From contig JBBMOL010000012.1 of the NCBI GenBank assembly GCA_037954665.1, forward strand, positions 682,001 to 746,000: 64,000 nt of DNA, written 5' to 3'. Made by a program: the position numbers and the translations under genes. This DNA comes from Laguncularia racemosa (Eukaryota > Streptophyta > Magnoliopsida > Myrtales > Combretaceae). This document shows positions 44,374 to 57,800 of this stretch, piece by piece (position 1 is the stretch's first letter; every line of letters starts with the position of its first letter). The notes below the pieces were generated by a model. That model ran no database searches and was not told where the DNA came from. It saw nothing but the letters and a program-made list of their open reading frames with translations.

Positions 44374-47300
44374 GTACTTTTTCTTTCCCCTTTTCTTTCC
44401 TTGTCCTCTTAAGTCTTATCCAACAAAAATTCCTTGTTTAGGCTTATGCTCAATTTTTTCTTCGTAATGATTTTCTCTATGGACTCATGTTTCGGGTTTG
44501 ATTACAAAGTTCTTAACTTGGTTTATTATTACTGGCTGTGTGTGTGTGTGTTTTATATATGTAAATGTATTATTTACTGTTGTGATTATATAATTTGTGG
44601 GCATTTTTAAATAAGCGGAGAGAAAAGTAGAGAAGAAAATACAAGAGCATTCATGCAATGTGGGTTTATATTCTCTATTATCTTTTAGTAGTTTGCCCGA
44701 GAAGTTTTTCTGTTTAGTTTACATTTGTGACATTGAGGAGACTATAAGTCAATACAATGAGATTTCAATGAATGGTATTATTATATATATTTGTATATTC
44801 TGTATAGTTTTAATACGCAGGGTTATTTTAGTCCTTTTGATCTGATATTAGGGTTTGTAATTATCTCTTGTATAATCTCTGTATTATACATTGTAATACA
44901 ATTACATTTTAATAATGCACAAATTTATATCATCTTACATCGTATCAAAGTACCATGGGATAAAACTACATTTGGTGTGCGGGAATGCATCTAGAATGGA
45001 ATCGCAATTCCATGTTCTACTTCCATTTCTGCGTTTGAATGTGTGTTTGGAAGTTGGAATTCAATTCCCTCGACGATTCTACCTTTGAGTAAGATTTTGA
45101 TGAGATCATTCCATTCTATTTCATTTCAAGCAGCACCATATTATTCCAAACCATTCATGGTGATATAATTGAAATTAAATTTTTACCACTTTTTTTTTTC
45201 CCTTGCTGTTGGTCCTACCTATCTTCATCGGTCAACTTCTGGTCATCTCATCTCCTATCTATGGGACATAGAATTACTCTTGTAACATATTATGTATTGG
45301 AAATAGTGAGTCTTTAAAAGTGTTGCATTATTGATGGGAAATTAATTTTAGCTTAAGTTTTCCAGTTTCAAAAATGATTAGTGATGTGTGGCTATAGCCT
45401 ATAGGTCGTATAATTTTGTCTTCTGCAAGCAATGGCAGAGCCGGAGTTTTATCTGGGAATGCCAAACTGTTTTAAACAAATATATATATGGGAAGGGAAG
45501 ACCATAAGAAAAACAAATTTATAGGTTGGTTCATATAACTTTTAAGAACAAAATTTAAATAATGTCAGTATTTGGGCACCCATAGGGATGAGCTTGCCTG
45601 GCAGTCCTTATATGAGTTGCATCATTTTGTGCTCCTGAGCCTCTTCTTAAACTAATAGTTGCTTGTCCTGGAAAAATATAGAAGATTTGTAGTGCTGTTG
45701 ATAGGTGACAAGCCGTACATTGAATAGGCTGAGCCTAATAAACTCTGGTTATTTACCACTTCCTCCTGTAAATACGCACTCTTTCAAAACCTCATTCCAA
45801 CATTCAACCTTAGGATTACTCATGAGCACAGACTTGTTAGATTTTCTCTTCACCATGGATTGCTTGTTCCTCCCTTTGCCTTCTCCATTTCATCCGTTGG
45901 AGCTGATAATTGTTTGAAGCACAACGTTTATCCCCGTCATGTGAAGCATGACATGCATGCAGCATGCATATGATGGGTAGCAGCGAATCCCGGCTTCTAC
46001 AAGTGCTTATAGATGTGATTTATGAGAGCGGAAGTTTCCTTTATAAATGAAACTGTTTCTTAGCTCTTATCTTATGGTTTATGAGGTTATCCAACTATGG
46101 CTATTTCTCTCTTAGCAAAGACACACAAGAAAAGTTTTTAATTTGTAAACTTACTATTCCTCAATGTTATTTTCTCATTAATATTTTGCTCAATCTTATT
46201 GTTGTCTTTTCTTTCTTATTTTTCTCTTTTTAATGTGAGAAGTAGAATCATATTTAAGAATCTTTGCCGATGATTCTGTTCTTATCAAGTCTTTAGTGGA
46301 CGCTCACTGCTTTTTAGTAAACGAGCTTCACACAACATGAATATAGAGGAGTTTTTTCTCTCTCTTTTTTTCTTTTGGGTAAGTAAATATAAAAGAGATT
46401 GTAGTAGGATTCCCAGCATATTATGGTACTCCTTTTATGTCATTTATCATTTCTCTTCCTATTTCCATGCTTCTCCTAGGAATGTCTATCTATAATGTAA
46501 CTGTGATTATCCTATACTTGTTGTTTGGGATAATTTCTATTGGAGTTCCCTATGTATGAGGCGAAATTTGATTAAATCCCTTGTATTTTTAACGAGTCAA
46601 ATATGTACATATTATGGTACACAATAATACAAAAAGTATTCCAAAGAATGGTTTAGGTCAATCAAAGGAGTTCTAATAGTTTGCAAAATCACTACAAGAG
46701 GGTCATTGGAGGTCCTCATTTAAAACTCTGTCATGAAGTGTTGAGACTTATTTGACCCCCTAATATTGTATTGCGCTTATTTAGATTACTCAAACATAGA
46801 GATTCTCATAATCATTTTCTCATTCTTTGTATGGCATTGTTTCTTAAATTTTTTCTTGATTAGGTCACTAGTAGAAAGCAGTCTTCATTATAACAGTGTG
46901 ACAAAAGTTCTAGGCTTTTTGTTGAGGGTTCCTATATTTATTGTTGTTGTGTTTGGCTACACAACTGACCTAAAAACATAAGCTTGTAAACTCGTTATGC
47001 TTTTTATATTTATTATTTAAGACTCCTCTTTACTTGTTGGTTGGATTTTGCCCAAGCCTATAAAGTGGATGGCTTAAATAAATGAGAGTGAAAGCAGTCT
47101 GTAGGGTTTGAACTAGGACCTCCTGTCTTATGTCATTTTGGAGTTTTCTCCACAACCAACACATCTAGAAGGGGAAGCGATAAGTACTAAATCAAAAAAC
47201 CCACGTCACATTGACAAGCTTAGATGTTTAGATTAGTTAATTGCAGTGCTAAACTTAATAATTATTAACAGTTAGTATCTTATTGCTCCTCTACAAGCTT

Positions 47301-48825
47301 AGACTTGTTATATTGCATGATACTCATTATCAAAGGAAGGAGAGTTATCCTTTACTCATTGTGAGAGATTGATTTTTATGGAAAAATTCAACTTTCTAAA
47401 GCTAAGAAAATCATGAAGGATGATTTTATAGTTTAGGATTGTTTCACAGTTGGGTATGTTAATACACCCTGGAATATGCTCAATATAGATGCAATATTGT
47501 TGCCTGATAGTACTTCAAATTGGAACTAGAAACTGATAATAGATTTTTCAGTGTATGAGGTTCCTTAATAAAATTATGGCAGACAAGATTGGAAATTTTT
47601 ACATGTAAAAATTGATAAAAGCATGCAATTATGATGAAATACTATAAAATAACAAAGTGAATGGCTGGTGGACACTATTAATGTGATGGAAGACGGTTCC
47701 ATTACTTCCTATATTTGTTGCTACAGTATGGTCTATCTCTATTGAAATAGATAGGTGTAGCCATCTGAGTGTGTGACATCTGCTCGAAGTGGTTTTTGTG
47801 CGATAAGTTCTATGTTTAAGAGAATAAATGGCACTCAAAGCCGTATGTTACACATTTGTTTAGAAAGTCTTGCTTAATAAGCCAACAGAATTTCCTCCTC
47901 TTGGAGAACCCACTTTGTCTTCCATATCCGGGCATAGTTGATCTTTTAATTTATGAGTATGGGATTCTTTCTTTAGTAATGTAAAATTATGGAACTTCAA
48001 CATTGCTTCTGTTGTCAGCCACAGAAAGAAGAGATTGAATCTTAATGCTTGCATTCATGGCAAGTCCATGTGTTATCAGGACTCGCATTATTGTGGGATC
48101 TAAATTATAGTTGGCCTGAGGATCATTAATGAAGAATATTATATGAGAGAAGATGAAAAAATTAAAGATATCCTAATGCTCCATTCATGTTTATTTGTAT
48201 CTCAGGTTGCCAATTGTAAAATGTTTTTAGACAACATTCCAATATGTTATTTTTAAAAAGTTGCTTAATCACCTTACGACGAATATTTTCTGCTCAGATA
48301 TAGATTTGACTGTGTGAATTTGCTAATCATATGTCTTATGTCGAAACATTATTGCCTATCCTCCTAGTGAGATTTAGGGTCAAACTCATTTGCCCATTGA
48401 ATTTATGAAGCTGATCAATATGGATGTTAATGTGAATGACGCTATGATGCCAGTACACAAGGTTTCGCCCTACTAGATGAGTTGGTTGATTTTGAAGAGT
48501 TTAGGGTGCTATTATGACTTATGGAGGTCCTTTATAAACGGTTATTTTGCATTGCTGACACTCTTGAGTCTTGATACCCTTAGTTCTAGTGACATAGAGC
48601 TTGTTGCTGCTATTAATAAGTTGGCAACCCCAATATCATCTTTCTTTACATAGCAAACTTGCGTAAAATTTTCATTTATTGGTTCCATTTTTTCTACCTT
48701 TTACACCAGTACTAATGTAGAAATAAAATAAGTAAATAAAGAACCCTGTGACTCATTGTCTCTGTTGCTCTCTGTTTTGCCTTTATATACCTTGCCTGTT
48801 ATCAAATACTTTCGGATATATGCAG
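44374..48825 (+). other. Predicted long first intron of the VRN5-type gene
   Basis: No coding sequence is recognised here. A GT microsatellite (44537-44551) and a possible degraded MITE (about 44970-45180, GAATGGAATCGCAATTCCAT words) are visible. TGGCAGAGCCGGAGTTTT near 45434 resembles a motif in intron 2 of HCF101. The reading frames in this span do not match known proteins. Confidence 0.4.
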
Positions 48826-48841
48826 GGTGCCCTTGAGAAGA

Positions 48842-48856
48842 ATGGTCTGGAAATAA
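48842..48856 (+). promoter_or_regulatory. Short upstream ORF in the VRN5-type 5' leader
   Basis: ATG GTC TGG AAA TAA lies 82 bases before the main ATG at 48939, inside the predicted second exon. A four-residue upstream ORF could reduce translation of the main frame. It is relevant only if the exon starts at 48826 as predicted. Confidence 0.4.
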
Positions 48857-48938
48857 TAGATCTATAAGTCCAGGACTGCTATAGGAATTGGTGATTTCAA
48901 GAAATAGCTCTAGAACTTAAGTTATACAGAGAAGCAAG

Positions 48939-51900
48939 ATGAAGGAGAGTGTGAAGGCAACTAACAAAGGAAATAAAAAGCAAGAAACAAGAAAGGCTTC
49001 TAACAATCTGGGCAGTCAGTGTATTTCCAAGAAGCAAAACAGGAAGGGGGAAAACCCAGTGCGGCTCCTATCAGACCCTGAACCCTCTTTAAATTTCGAG
49101 TCAGCTAAATCATGGATTTGCAAAAATTCAGCTTGTAGAGCTGTCCTATCATTAGATGATTCATTTTGCAAGAGGTGCTCCTGCTGTATCTGTCATTTAT
49201 TTGATGACAACAAGGATCCCAGTCTTTGGTTGGTGTGCTCAGCAGAGTCCGGTCATGGAGACTCTTGTGGATTGTCCTGTCATATTGAGTGTGCCCTGCA
49301 ACGTGGGAAGGTGGGAGTGGTTTCTCTTGGACAATTGATGCAGCTTGATGGTAGTTATTGTTGTGCTTCTTGTGGTAAAGTGTCTGGAATACTTGGGTAA
49401 GCCCTTTGCCTGCTTCTTTTGGGTCCTGTTGTTTGCTTAAAGTGAGGCAGGATAATCCCTGATGGATTTTTCTTGTCTTAAATAGATTTACACCTTTCTG
49501 CTTTGTGGAATTATGAGAAAGGAAACACTATGGGCATCTTTTGTTGTGTAGCATATTTATCTTCTTGCATGATGAAAACCATTTGTTATGATTCTTGGCA
49601 TAGTACCTAGTCATGGGGTGATTTACACAATAATCTTGTGCTAATACTACTGCTAGCTTGTCGGATTTTCTTCCTTTACTAGGGCAACCTATGGTTTTTG
49701 GTGTTTAAGAGCTTGTTATAGAGAACTTTCCAATCTAATTAACAAGAATAATAAAGATAAAGTAAAATTATTCAATACCGACGCAACATGCTCAACTCCA
49801 TTTGTTAGAACAGCTTCCATTGAGTCTCTGCACCTATCCTTTTTTTATTCTTGCTTTATGAATCTTTGTTGTTTTGTTGGTTTTCTTAAAGTAGGATTTA
49901 GCTCAGGGTTACCCATTTTTTTGAATTCCAGGGTTTCTCTGAATTTGAAAGTTGTCACTTAGTAGGTTTCCATATCAAGGCTCAATCCAATTAAGTCCGT
50001 AGTGTCTATTGATTTCGCCATATCCCCCACTTTTTTCTATTTATGCTGAAATTGTTTAATTCAATTGTTTAACTCATTAGATACCAATTTGATTTTTCTG
50101 AATTACCCAAAAACTTTTTAAAATTACCCAAAGAAAATCTCATATTTCTGGCCTGCTTGATTTCTCATAGGATAGTATATTTATACAAGCCTAATGACAC
50201 CAACTTTCCTAAAGTATATTATGAGATAGTCATCAGTATTATAAAAGATACTGGTATTCAATACACCATTTCCATGAGTCAAGTATGATTGATGATGTTT
50301 GGTACAAGTGTTTCCTAATTGGAAACTAGACTTTCTCATGAGGTCGCGCACTTGGCTTTTTATATACAATAGAAACAATGAATGAGAGGAGTTCCTAAAC
50401 ATACTTTAAGTGTATAGTTTACCTTTTAATGAGTATGCAAGTTATCTTTGAATTTTGCAACCTTGTTATGGTAGACCGGAAGCACTCCCTGTTAAATAGA
50501 AATAGCTATAAAGGTGATTAATTTGTTGACATTCCAAATTTTTTGGGTTTAAGGAAAAGTGTCTCCTAATAATGCCATCTGTCTTTTGCTTTAATAGAAA
50601 CTTTTAAACCCATATGACTTGATTCTTTGAATTGCTGCTTTATATAGTTTTTTTCTAATTATGCTTGCTTTGAAAATGTCAAAATGGTAAGTTCAACTAT
50701 TTTCACTAATATGCTTATTGTTGGTCTAGAGAGATGATGTCAAGTCACCATTTGGTAAGTAATTTAAACAAAGTAATTATGAGTTACTTTATTTTCATAA
50801 AAATCTTCTTCTTATTTGTTAGCACCATCATTTGTTTTCACATGCATTTAATTAATTCCACTTGATATGCTTTAATCAATGTATCGGCTGTGAGTAAAGA
50901 GGAGTGTCAAAATGCCTTCTGCTATTTGCTTTTAGTAGTTTTGAACCCATAGATCTTGATTCTTGAATTGCAGCTTTAAATAGTTCACTAATCATGCTTG
51001 TTTTAAAAAAAGTTAAGGTGGTATGTTAACTACATTCACTAATTTGCTTACTATGGGTCCAGAGCAATCATGTCTAGTAACAATGAGTTACTTTATTTCA
51101 TAATAAAATCACTTTTGTTATTTGCCAGAACCCTACTCCATCGTAGGTTTATCCCCATTTAACTTTTGCTGTTGATAGGCCTTAATCAATGCTGCAGGCT
51201 GCAGCCACAATTAAAGAGGAGCATTAAAATATAAAATTTGAAAATGCATATGAATCTTTGAACTTCTTACTTGTAGGCTGAGACTTTGATTACATTCTCC
51301 AAGTGGAATGATTGAATAGGAGCAAAATGATAATATGTGAAACTTAGGATTTCCTGCTTTGAAACCAATTGCTCATCTAAATTCAACCGTGATCATCAAT
51401 ATCCCTGATATCAAGTGGCTATTAAAGTTGTCATTACTTCTTTTTTGATGACATAGGCGGCTGAAATATTTCAAACCTGCTTCGGTATGCATCACATCTC
51501 TTTCCCATAAATGACTATATGTTTTTACATTATGTTCTTTGTTCATGATAATATAAAGCAATTCAAAAAGCCTTTGTTCTTTGCATGAAAGTGTGTGCAA
51601 TAAATACTTGTTACACATCTTGGCAAGGACCAGGAAATGCATGTTTGAAAGTAGTGTACGTCAAAATAGTGCCTTATAGAGGAATTAAGATTAACAATTC
51701 GTTTTTCCAGTATCCTGAAAGTCTATGTGCTTTGATGAATCCTGGCAGGAACTGGAAGAAGCAACTCCTTGTGGCAAAGGATGCCCGTCGTGTTGATGTC
51801 CTATGCTACAGGATATACCTAAGTTACAGACTTCTGGATGGTACCTCTAGATTCAAAGAACTGCATGAGATTGTTAAGCAGGCAAAGGCTAAAGTAGAAA

Positions 51901-53330
51901 CTGAAGTTGGCCCAATTGATGGAGTGTCTGCAAAAATGGCTCGAGGCATTGTCAGCAGACTCTCTGTAGCAACTTCAGTTCAGGAACTCTGCTCTCTTGC
52001 CATAGATAAAGCAGAGGAGTGGTTGGCCGCTGTGTCAAATGGAGATGCAATCTCTAGAGGTTAGAAACACAACATGACATTTCATATTTTTCTTTCTTAA
52101 TTTTGGTCCAAGAACCAAACCAAAACCTTGCGCTTTATATATTTTTTTGGCATCTCTGCAGCTGATTCGCTACCTGCTGCCTGCAAATTCTTATTTGAGG
52201 AAGTAACTTCATCCTCTGTGATAATTGTTTTGATTGAATTGTCTATGTCATCTTCTGATGATATCAAGGGCTATAAGCTCTGGTGTTGCAAGAGTGAAGA
52301 GGAGCATGGGGAGGAACCTATTTGTACTTTTGCGAGAGATAAGAGAAGAGTCAAGATGTCAAACCTACAGCCATGCACTGAGTATGTTTTCAGGATAATA
52401 TCCTACACTGATGCTGGTGATTTTGGCCATTCTGAAACTAAATGCTTTACAAAAAGTGTGGAAATAATCCACGGGAATCCCAGAACAGGTGCTGGTATGT
52501 ACAGTGACAATGATAATCCACACAAGGAAGGGAATTTGCTAGCCAAGACCGAACCAAAATCTGCTACATCAGAGAATTCTGGATTCAAAGTACGAGATCT
52601 CGGGAAGTTCCTTCATATAACTTGGACCCAAAGGCAAGGATCATTTGGTGTCGATGCTGATAAATGCTGTGGGATTACTAAAGCTATTGAGCCTGAAGTT
52701 GTTGAACAATATCAGTTACCACCTATTACCCGAGACCTTGATTTGAATGTTGCTTCAGTGCCTGATTTGAATGAAGAGTTTACTCCATTTGAATCATCCC
52801 GGGATGAGGATAACGGATGCACTTTGCAGCAGGCTGTTGAAGCAGAGGATGATGCTGCCTCTCGTGATGTGGAGAAGAACAATTTAGGAAAACTACATAG
52901 GAGCAGTGATTCTCAAACTTGGATTTGTGGGCCAGCTTCTGGAGAAGTGCCGACTGTTGATTCTCGGGTAGATTTGTCCAAGAAAAGATCACCGAGCACA
53001 AATGAAGAGACACATGACTGTGACAGTATCTTAGTAAATGGATCACCATCTCAAATCTCCAATAGTTCAGGCTTCTTGGATGAGAACTTTGAGTACTGTG
53101 TGAAAATCATTAGATTTTTAGAGTGCGGGGGTCACATTAATCAGGAATTCAGGCTTAAATTGCTGACTTGGTTTAGCCTAAGATCGACTGATCAAGAACG
53201 TAGAGTAGTCAACACCTTTATTCAGACTATGATCGATGATCCTGGAAGCTTAGCTGGACAACTAGTTGACTCTTTTTCCGATATTATATCAAGCAAAAGG
53301 CCAAGGAATGGGTACTATAGCAAGTCATGA
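48939..53330 (+). CDS. VIL1: VIN3-like protein 1 / VRN5-type PHD-finger Polycomb accessory protein
   Basis: The product is a nuclear protein that assists PRC2-mediated H3K27 methylation, in Arabidopsis at FLC during vernalization. Coding exons are 48939-49396, 51749-52059 and 52162-53330, giving 645 residues; all junctions keep the frame. Residues about 55-150 form the Cys-rich PHD region (SWICKNSACRAVLSLDDSFC, KRCSCCICHLFDDNKDPSLW, GDSCGLSCHIECAL). A helical segment follows (KDARRVDVLCYRIYLSYRLL). Residues about 260-360 are a fibronectin type III domain (GYKLWCCKSEEE, PCTEYVFRIISYTDAG). Residues about 560-640 are the VEL dimerisation domain (FEYCVKIIRFLECGGHINQE, TWFSLRSTDQERRVVNTF). It resembles the VRN5/VIL1 subgroup rather than VIN3 or VIL2, whose N-terminal extension is absent. 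The nearest in-frame stop upstream of the ATG supports this start. Confidence 0.92.
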
Positions 53331-54716
53331 CACCACAGTGAGGTCAATTCTGAAAATCAGGACTGCTGATGACCTCTTGTTGGTCAATTTATTTTACAGG
53401 AATATTAGATTGATGATTTTTTCACATCTACTGTCCGATGTGATTCATTCTTCTTCGGGACAATTCCGCCCGTCTAAAGGATTAATTGACTGATTGTGGA
53501 GATGCTTATTGATTATTCGTGGCATCAATGGCCACTGCTCAAGGAAGTCCCCGATCTAGGAAATTGTCTTCATTTAGGTAATTTAATGCAGCTGGAACAG
53601 CATCTTAATTGTTATCGCTCTCAACCTCTGGGTCGATTTTAAGAATATTCATGGATTGATCTGTATTTTTAGCTAGATTTTACTTATGGAACATGTCTAG
53701 CATTTTTCGCACATCTTGACCTTCTATGCTTCTGCGAAGTTGGAGGCATTTGCATTTTCATTATTGATATAATTTGAGATTAAAACAATCGGTGCTTTAG
53801 CTTGACATCAGTAGTTAGTTCTTGTGCGCTTTCACAACCCACCAACCTAAGAGGGTTGCGCCATCCTCATGGGGTGGCGGTGACCAACTATTAGCAAAAT
53901 CAGATTACATGTTTTTTTTATCTATATTGGTAAGTCAGGATCCAATCAAATTTATAAAGCCTTGCGATCACCCTAAGCTAGAGGGTGGTTAGCCACCATT
54001 TTTGAGGATGGAATGGTCCCCTAGTGGTGGTTGGCTATCTCTTGGCCTTGGAGAAATTGATAAGTTTTTTTTTTTTTCTCTAATTTCTTTTTACTTTTAT
54101 GCAGTTTTGCTTTCTTTCTTTTTGAATTATTATTATTATTTAATTAAATATACTCAATAATATTATTTTAGCAGATTAATTATTTATCGACAAATTGGAA
54201 TCTAACAAGAGTCCATTAATTAATATTTACACATAAAAATTAAACATAATTATTCAAAGTGTAATTTCCTATCTTATAGTAGATATAAAAACAAAAGGTT
54301 ATGTTACGCTTTCAAATAGTGGGTTTGTCATACAAAATAGATAGAATGGAAATACGAAGTATGTCCAGCAACAACAAATTGTAAATATGATATTAACATA
54401 TCACATACACACACACATATATATATATATAGAGTACACATTTCATGAGAAAAATCAGTATATTATATTTATATGAAAATATTTCATTTATAATTTATTA
54501 AAATATTAACGTGAATATTCATTAATGAAATTGTTAATTAAATTGAGTTTAAATAGAGAAGATCCTTCTAGGCAGTCAGCAAAAGTTGGGGGTAGAATAG
54601 AAACTAGTTATCCTAGGACGAAAATGGGGGAAAAAAGAAGATAAAATAATTGCCAAGTAAGCTCTGAAAAGCAACATCTTGATATCTTAGCTCTTAGATG
54701 ATTGGGTTTTCCACCT
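53331..54716. other. Intergenic region between the VRN5-type gene and HCF101
   Basis: It holds the 3' UTR of the upstream gene and the promoter of HCF101. Around 53830-54050, GGGTGGCGGTGACCAAC and GGGTGGTTAGCCACCATT blocks look like a degraded hairpin repeat. An (AC/AT)n tract lies at 54403-54431. No gene is seen. Confidence 0.5.
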
Positions 54717-54724
54717 TATAAAAA
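54717..54724 (+). promoter_or_regulatory. TATA box of HCF101
   Basis: TATAAAAA lies 102 bases before the ATG at 54819. It is followed by a CT-repeat leader (CTCTCCCTCTCTCTCTCTCTC near 54790-54812) typical of plant 5' UTRs. Confidence 0.55.
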
Positions 54725-54818
54725 AGAAGAACTGGAACTGAAACTTGGGGTTGAGCCTCACAAACCAATTCTCACCTCTTATTCTTTCTCCTCTCCCTCT
54801 CTCTCTCTCTCACTCAAA

Positions 54819-57800
54819 ATGCAAGTCCTGCATGCACCTTCTCCACCATATCTCTCCTTCCATTCCTCAAAACATCAACTAAAAAGAGGTACTAACACTA
54901 ACTAACTAATGCATCTACAGGGCATGACACGAATTCTAAGTTATACATCACACATCTTAAACATGTGTACTGATACAATTCTCTCCCACTGGTTTTCTGT
55001 TTCAGGACTGTCTTTGCTTGAGAGCTCATCCTTAGTATCACCCGTTGACTGTTGTGTGCAAAACCAATACCACACTAGGATTCAGAGCTCCTCAATATGG
55101 GTGTCTCCAAAACCTTCATCTTTCTGTTCTACCGTGGCTAAAGCTGCTTCTGTTGAAGGTGTCGAGTATCTTGCTTTGTTAAGTTTGTCTTTTCTATAGT
55201 ATGGTTTTCTTGTCCTGTTAAGCGGAATCTTGGGTCACGTTTGCATTTTGAATGAGAATTGTATTTTGGACAGACTTAAGAGGCTTACAAAGTTCGATTA
55301 TGATACGTAGTGGCAGATGCTGGATTTTTCGGGGACTGGGGGGGTGGAGTTGCAAATGTTAAGTTTTCGAGCAATAGTAGAGTTGGCAACAGAGAATTTT
55401 AAATTATCTAGGAATAATTTTAAAAAGTTTTGAAGTTAGCCACCAAACAGTGAAAAACACACTAAGACGAACTGCCACCTAGAATAACATTCTTGTGATA
55501 TAATGTCTTATTATTTGATTCACATAAATGGTTACAGTAGTGAATTGTAAGTGGCAAGCATAATGATGATTTTATGAGAGGATGATGTTTACAAGAATCA
55601 TAAGAATCAAGGGTAAGAACATAGACAAAAAACACAGAAAGAAAATTTTTGAAAATTTGTCAGTTTTATAGTCCTATGATATTTGAAGCCAATTGGATTC
55701 ACAATGAGATATGATTAATACTATGTATGATAAAATCTATGGACCAAATCTACTTTCACATGAGTTGTTCATATGTGTGCATTCACGTATCTTCTGAACA
55801 ATCTTTTCTAACAAAAGAAACAGTATAATGAACTTGAACCTGCAATTGCTATGTATAAATGAAAGTTCCAGTCTTTTTTGCATTTGCTACACTTTGATTG
55901 ATAGTTTTTAAGTGATGCAACTTTTAATATTTGTGATTGAGATTTTGTTTTCTCAAGGATATATTAGTATCTAATGAAACTACCAAATTAATGAGTGTTA
56001 GGTATGATTCAAGTTTCTAAACGATTACTTTACATAAACGTTTCAAAATACCATTCAACTTATTATTGCTTTTGAAACCCTTTCAATTTGTAGTATTGAA
56101 CCACTTCCTAATCCATTAGGTGTTGCTCCCGGAAGATTTTACTTAATTATTGATGCTTAGGTGGGCTTCCTACTCTATTGAGCATAAATAACATGAGACT
56201 TGGGTTGCCAAATTTAACATGCCATTGCCAGCATGCCTCCATGCTTGGTGCCAAAAAAATTGGCTAATCTACAATCTTTAGCTGCTATCCCCCTAGATGA
56301 GGTTGCTTTATGGATACTTATGTTTTGTGGCCTTCAAATCATGGACACCGACTGTTCTTCATCAGTTGAAATGCTCCATTTCGCCAAAGCACTTGCAGGC
56401 TAATCTCCATTCAGTCTATGCCTCAAAGAATTGTCTACCTAGCTGTTCCTAGACCCACAAGTCTAGCTCTAGCTTTTTGGAGTATTATTTTCCATCTACC
56501 CCCAATATCAATACCATTTCCATAGTCTTATTTGCATCAGTTGGAAGTGACACTCTTATTTAGGATCAAGCATCATCTGATCAAGCGTTCCATATGCAAC
56601 TGAAGGTGATCTTGATTATTTGGAAATGGTTGACCAACCTACTCTTAGGGCTTTAATTCCTGCTTGTCATGTTATAATCCCAGTGCCATGAATCTTTGCA
56701 TACAATTACAGGTGAGTTCCTTAGTATGATTCATGGATTTGTTTTACATTTCATGTGCAACTGGGACTGTCGGACTTCCTGAGGGTCAAGACATTAGGGA
56801 ATAATACGACATAATCTTAAAGTTTTGAGTTGTTCTTCTAATCTTGCTACTTGCAAAATCTTTCTTATTTTCATGCATGACAATTTATCTTCATGGTGAT
56901 GAATCACATCACTGTTTCATGTGCAAGAACACCCTGTGAAGAAGTGGGAGCCTCTATCCAAGGGGGTGTTGGTAAATTCTTCATATTTATGAGCAGCTTA
57001 AATATTTGGATAAATGGTTGGCCAACATTTTGGAAACACGTTCTTTTCTATCCTTCCTGCAGTGTATATAGACATTTTTCTCTCAACAAACAAATTTCCT
57101 ATCCTTTATTGCATTGATATTATAATATACGTCAGGTCTATAAGTTATGTGCTTTGTTTGTTAAATTGAGTATAGTTCCTTCCTTGTCTGAATATAGAGC
57201 CCACTTTTTCTTCTTACCCCCCTAAATTTCAGCTGGCACTTCTGCAGTGTCATCAGGAACAGCTGAAAGTGATGTGCTGAAGGCCTTATCCCAAATTATT
57301 GATCCTGATTTTGGGACTGATATTGTCTCATGCGGTTTTGTGAAGGATCTGCAGATTGATGAAGCTTTGGGCAAGGTCATTTTGAGCATGAAATCTTCAT
57401 TGATATGCTTATATTAACATGAAAAATTTGTGATGTCTTGCTAACACATTTCAATCAGCTGATCTCAGGTTTCATTTCGGCTTGAGCTCACTACACCAGC
57501 ATGCCCCATCAAGGATGTGGTAAATGACACATTAAGCTTTTATTTTTTAGTGCCTAGATTATTATTTTGTAGGGAACACACATGATCTTAAATGGCAGAT
57601 TTATGTTATTAATATGAGTAGGTTCATTAGAGATCTGTGCTTTTTATTCTGTTTGGGAAAATAGTAGCTTTTTATTCTAAATTAGTATGGAATACTAATT
57701 TAGACCAATTCCCACCTGTGCCTTTAGATTTCGTTGAATTATTAGAACCTTTGTTTGGACTTAATGTTGCTAAAAGAAGGTACAAAGAGGAAAATTCACA

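Noticed and set aside
44970..45180. Possible PIF/hAT-type MITE with GAATGGAATCGCAATTCCAT words in intron 1 of the VRN5-type gene
   Set aside because: Inverted ends and target duplication could not be matched convincingly; left as a comment on the intron.
51585..51748. Upstream part of the open frame that leads into exon 3 of the VRN5-type gene
   Set aside because: The acceptor GGCAG|GAACTGG at 51748/51749 fits the family exactly; the upstream residues are intronic.
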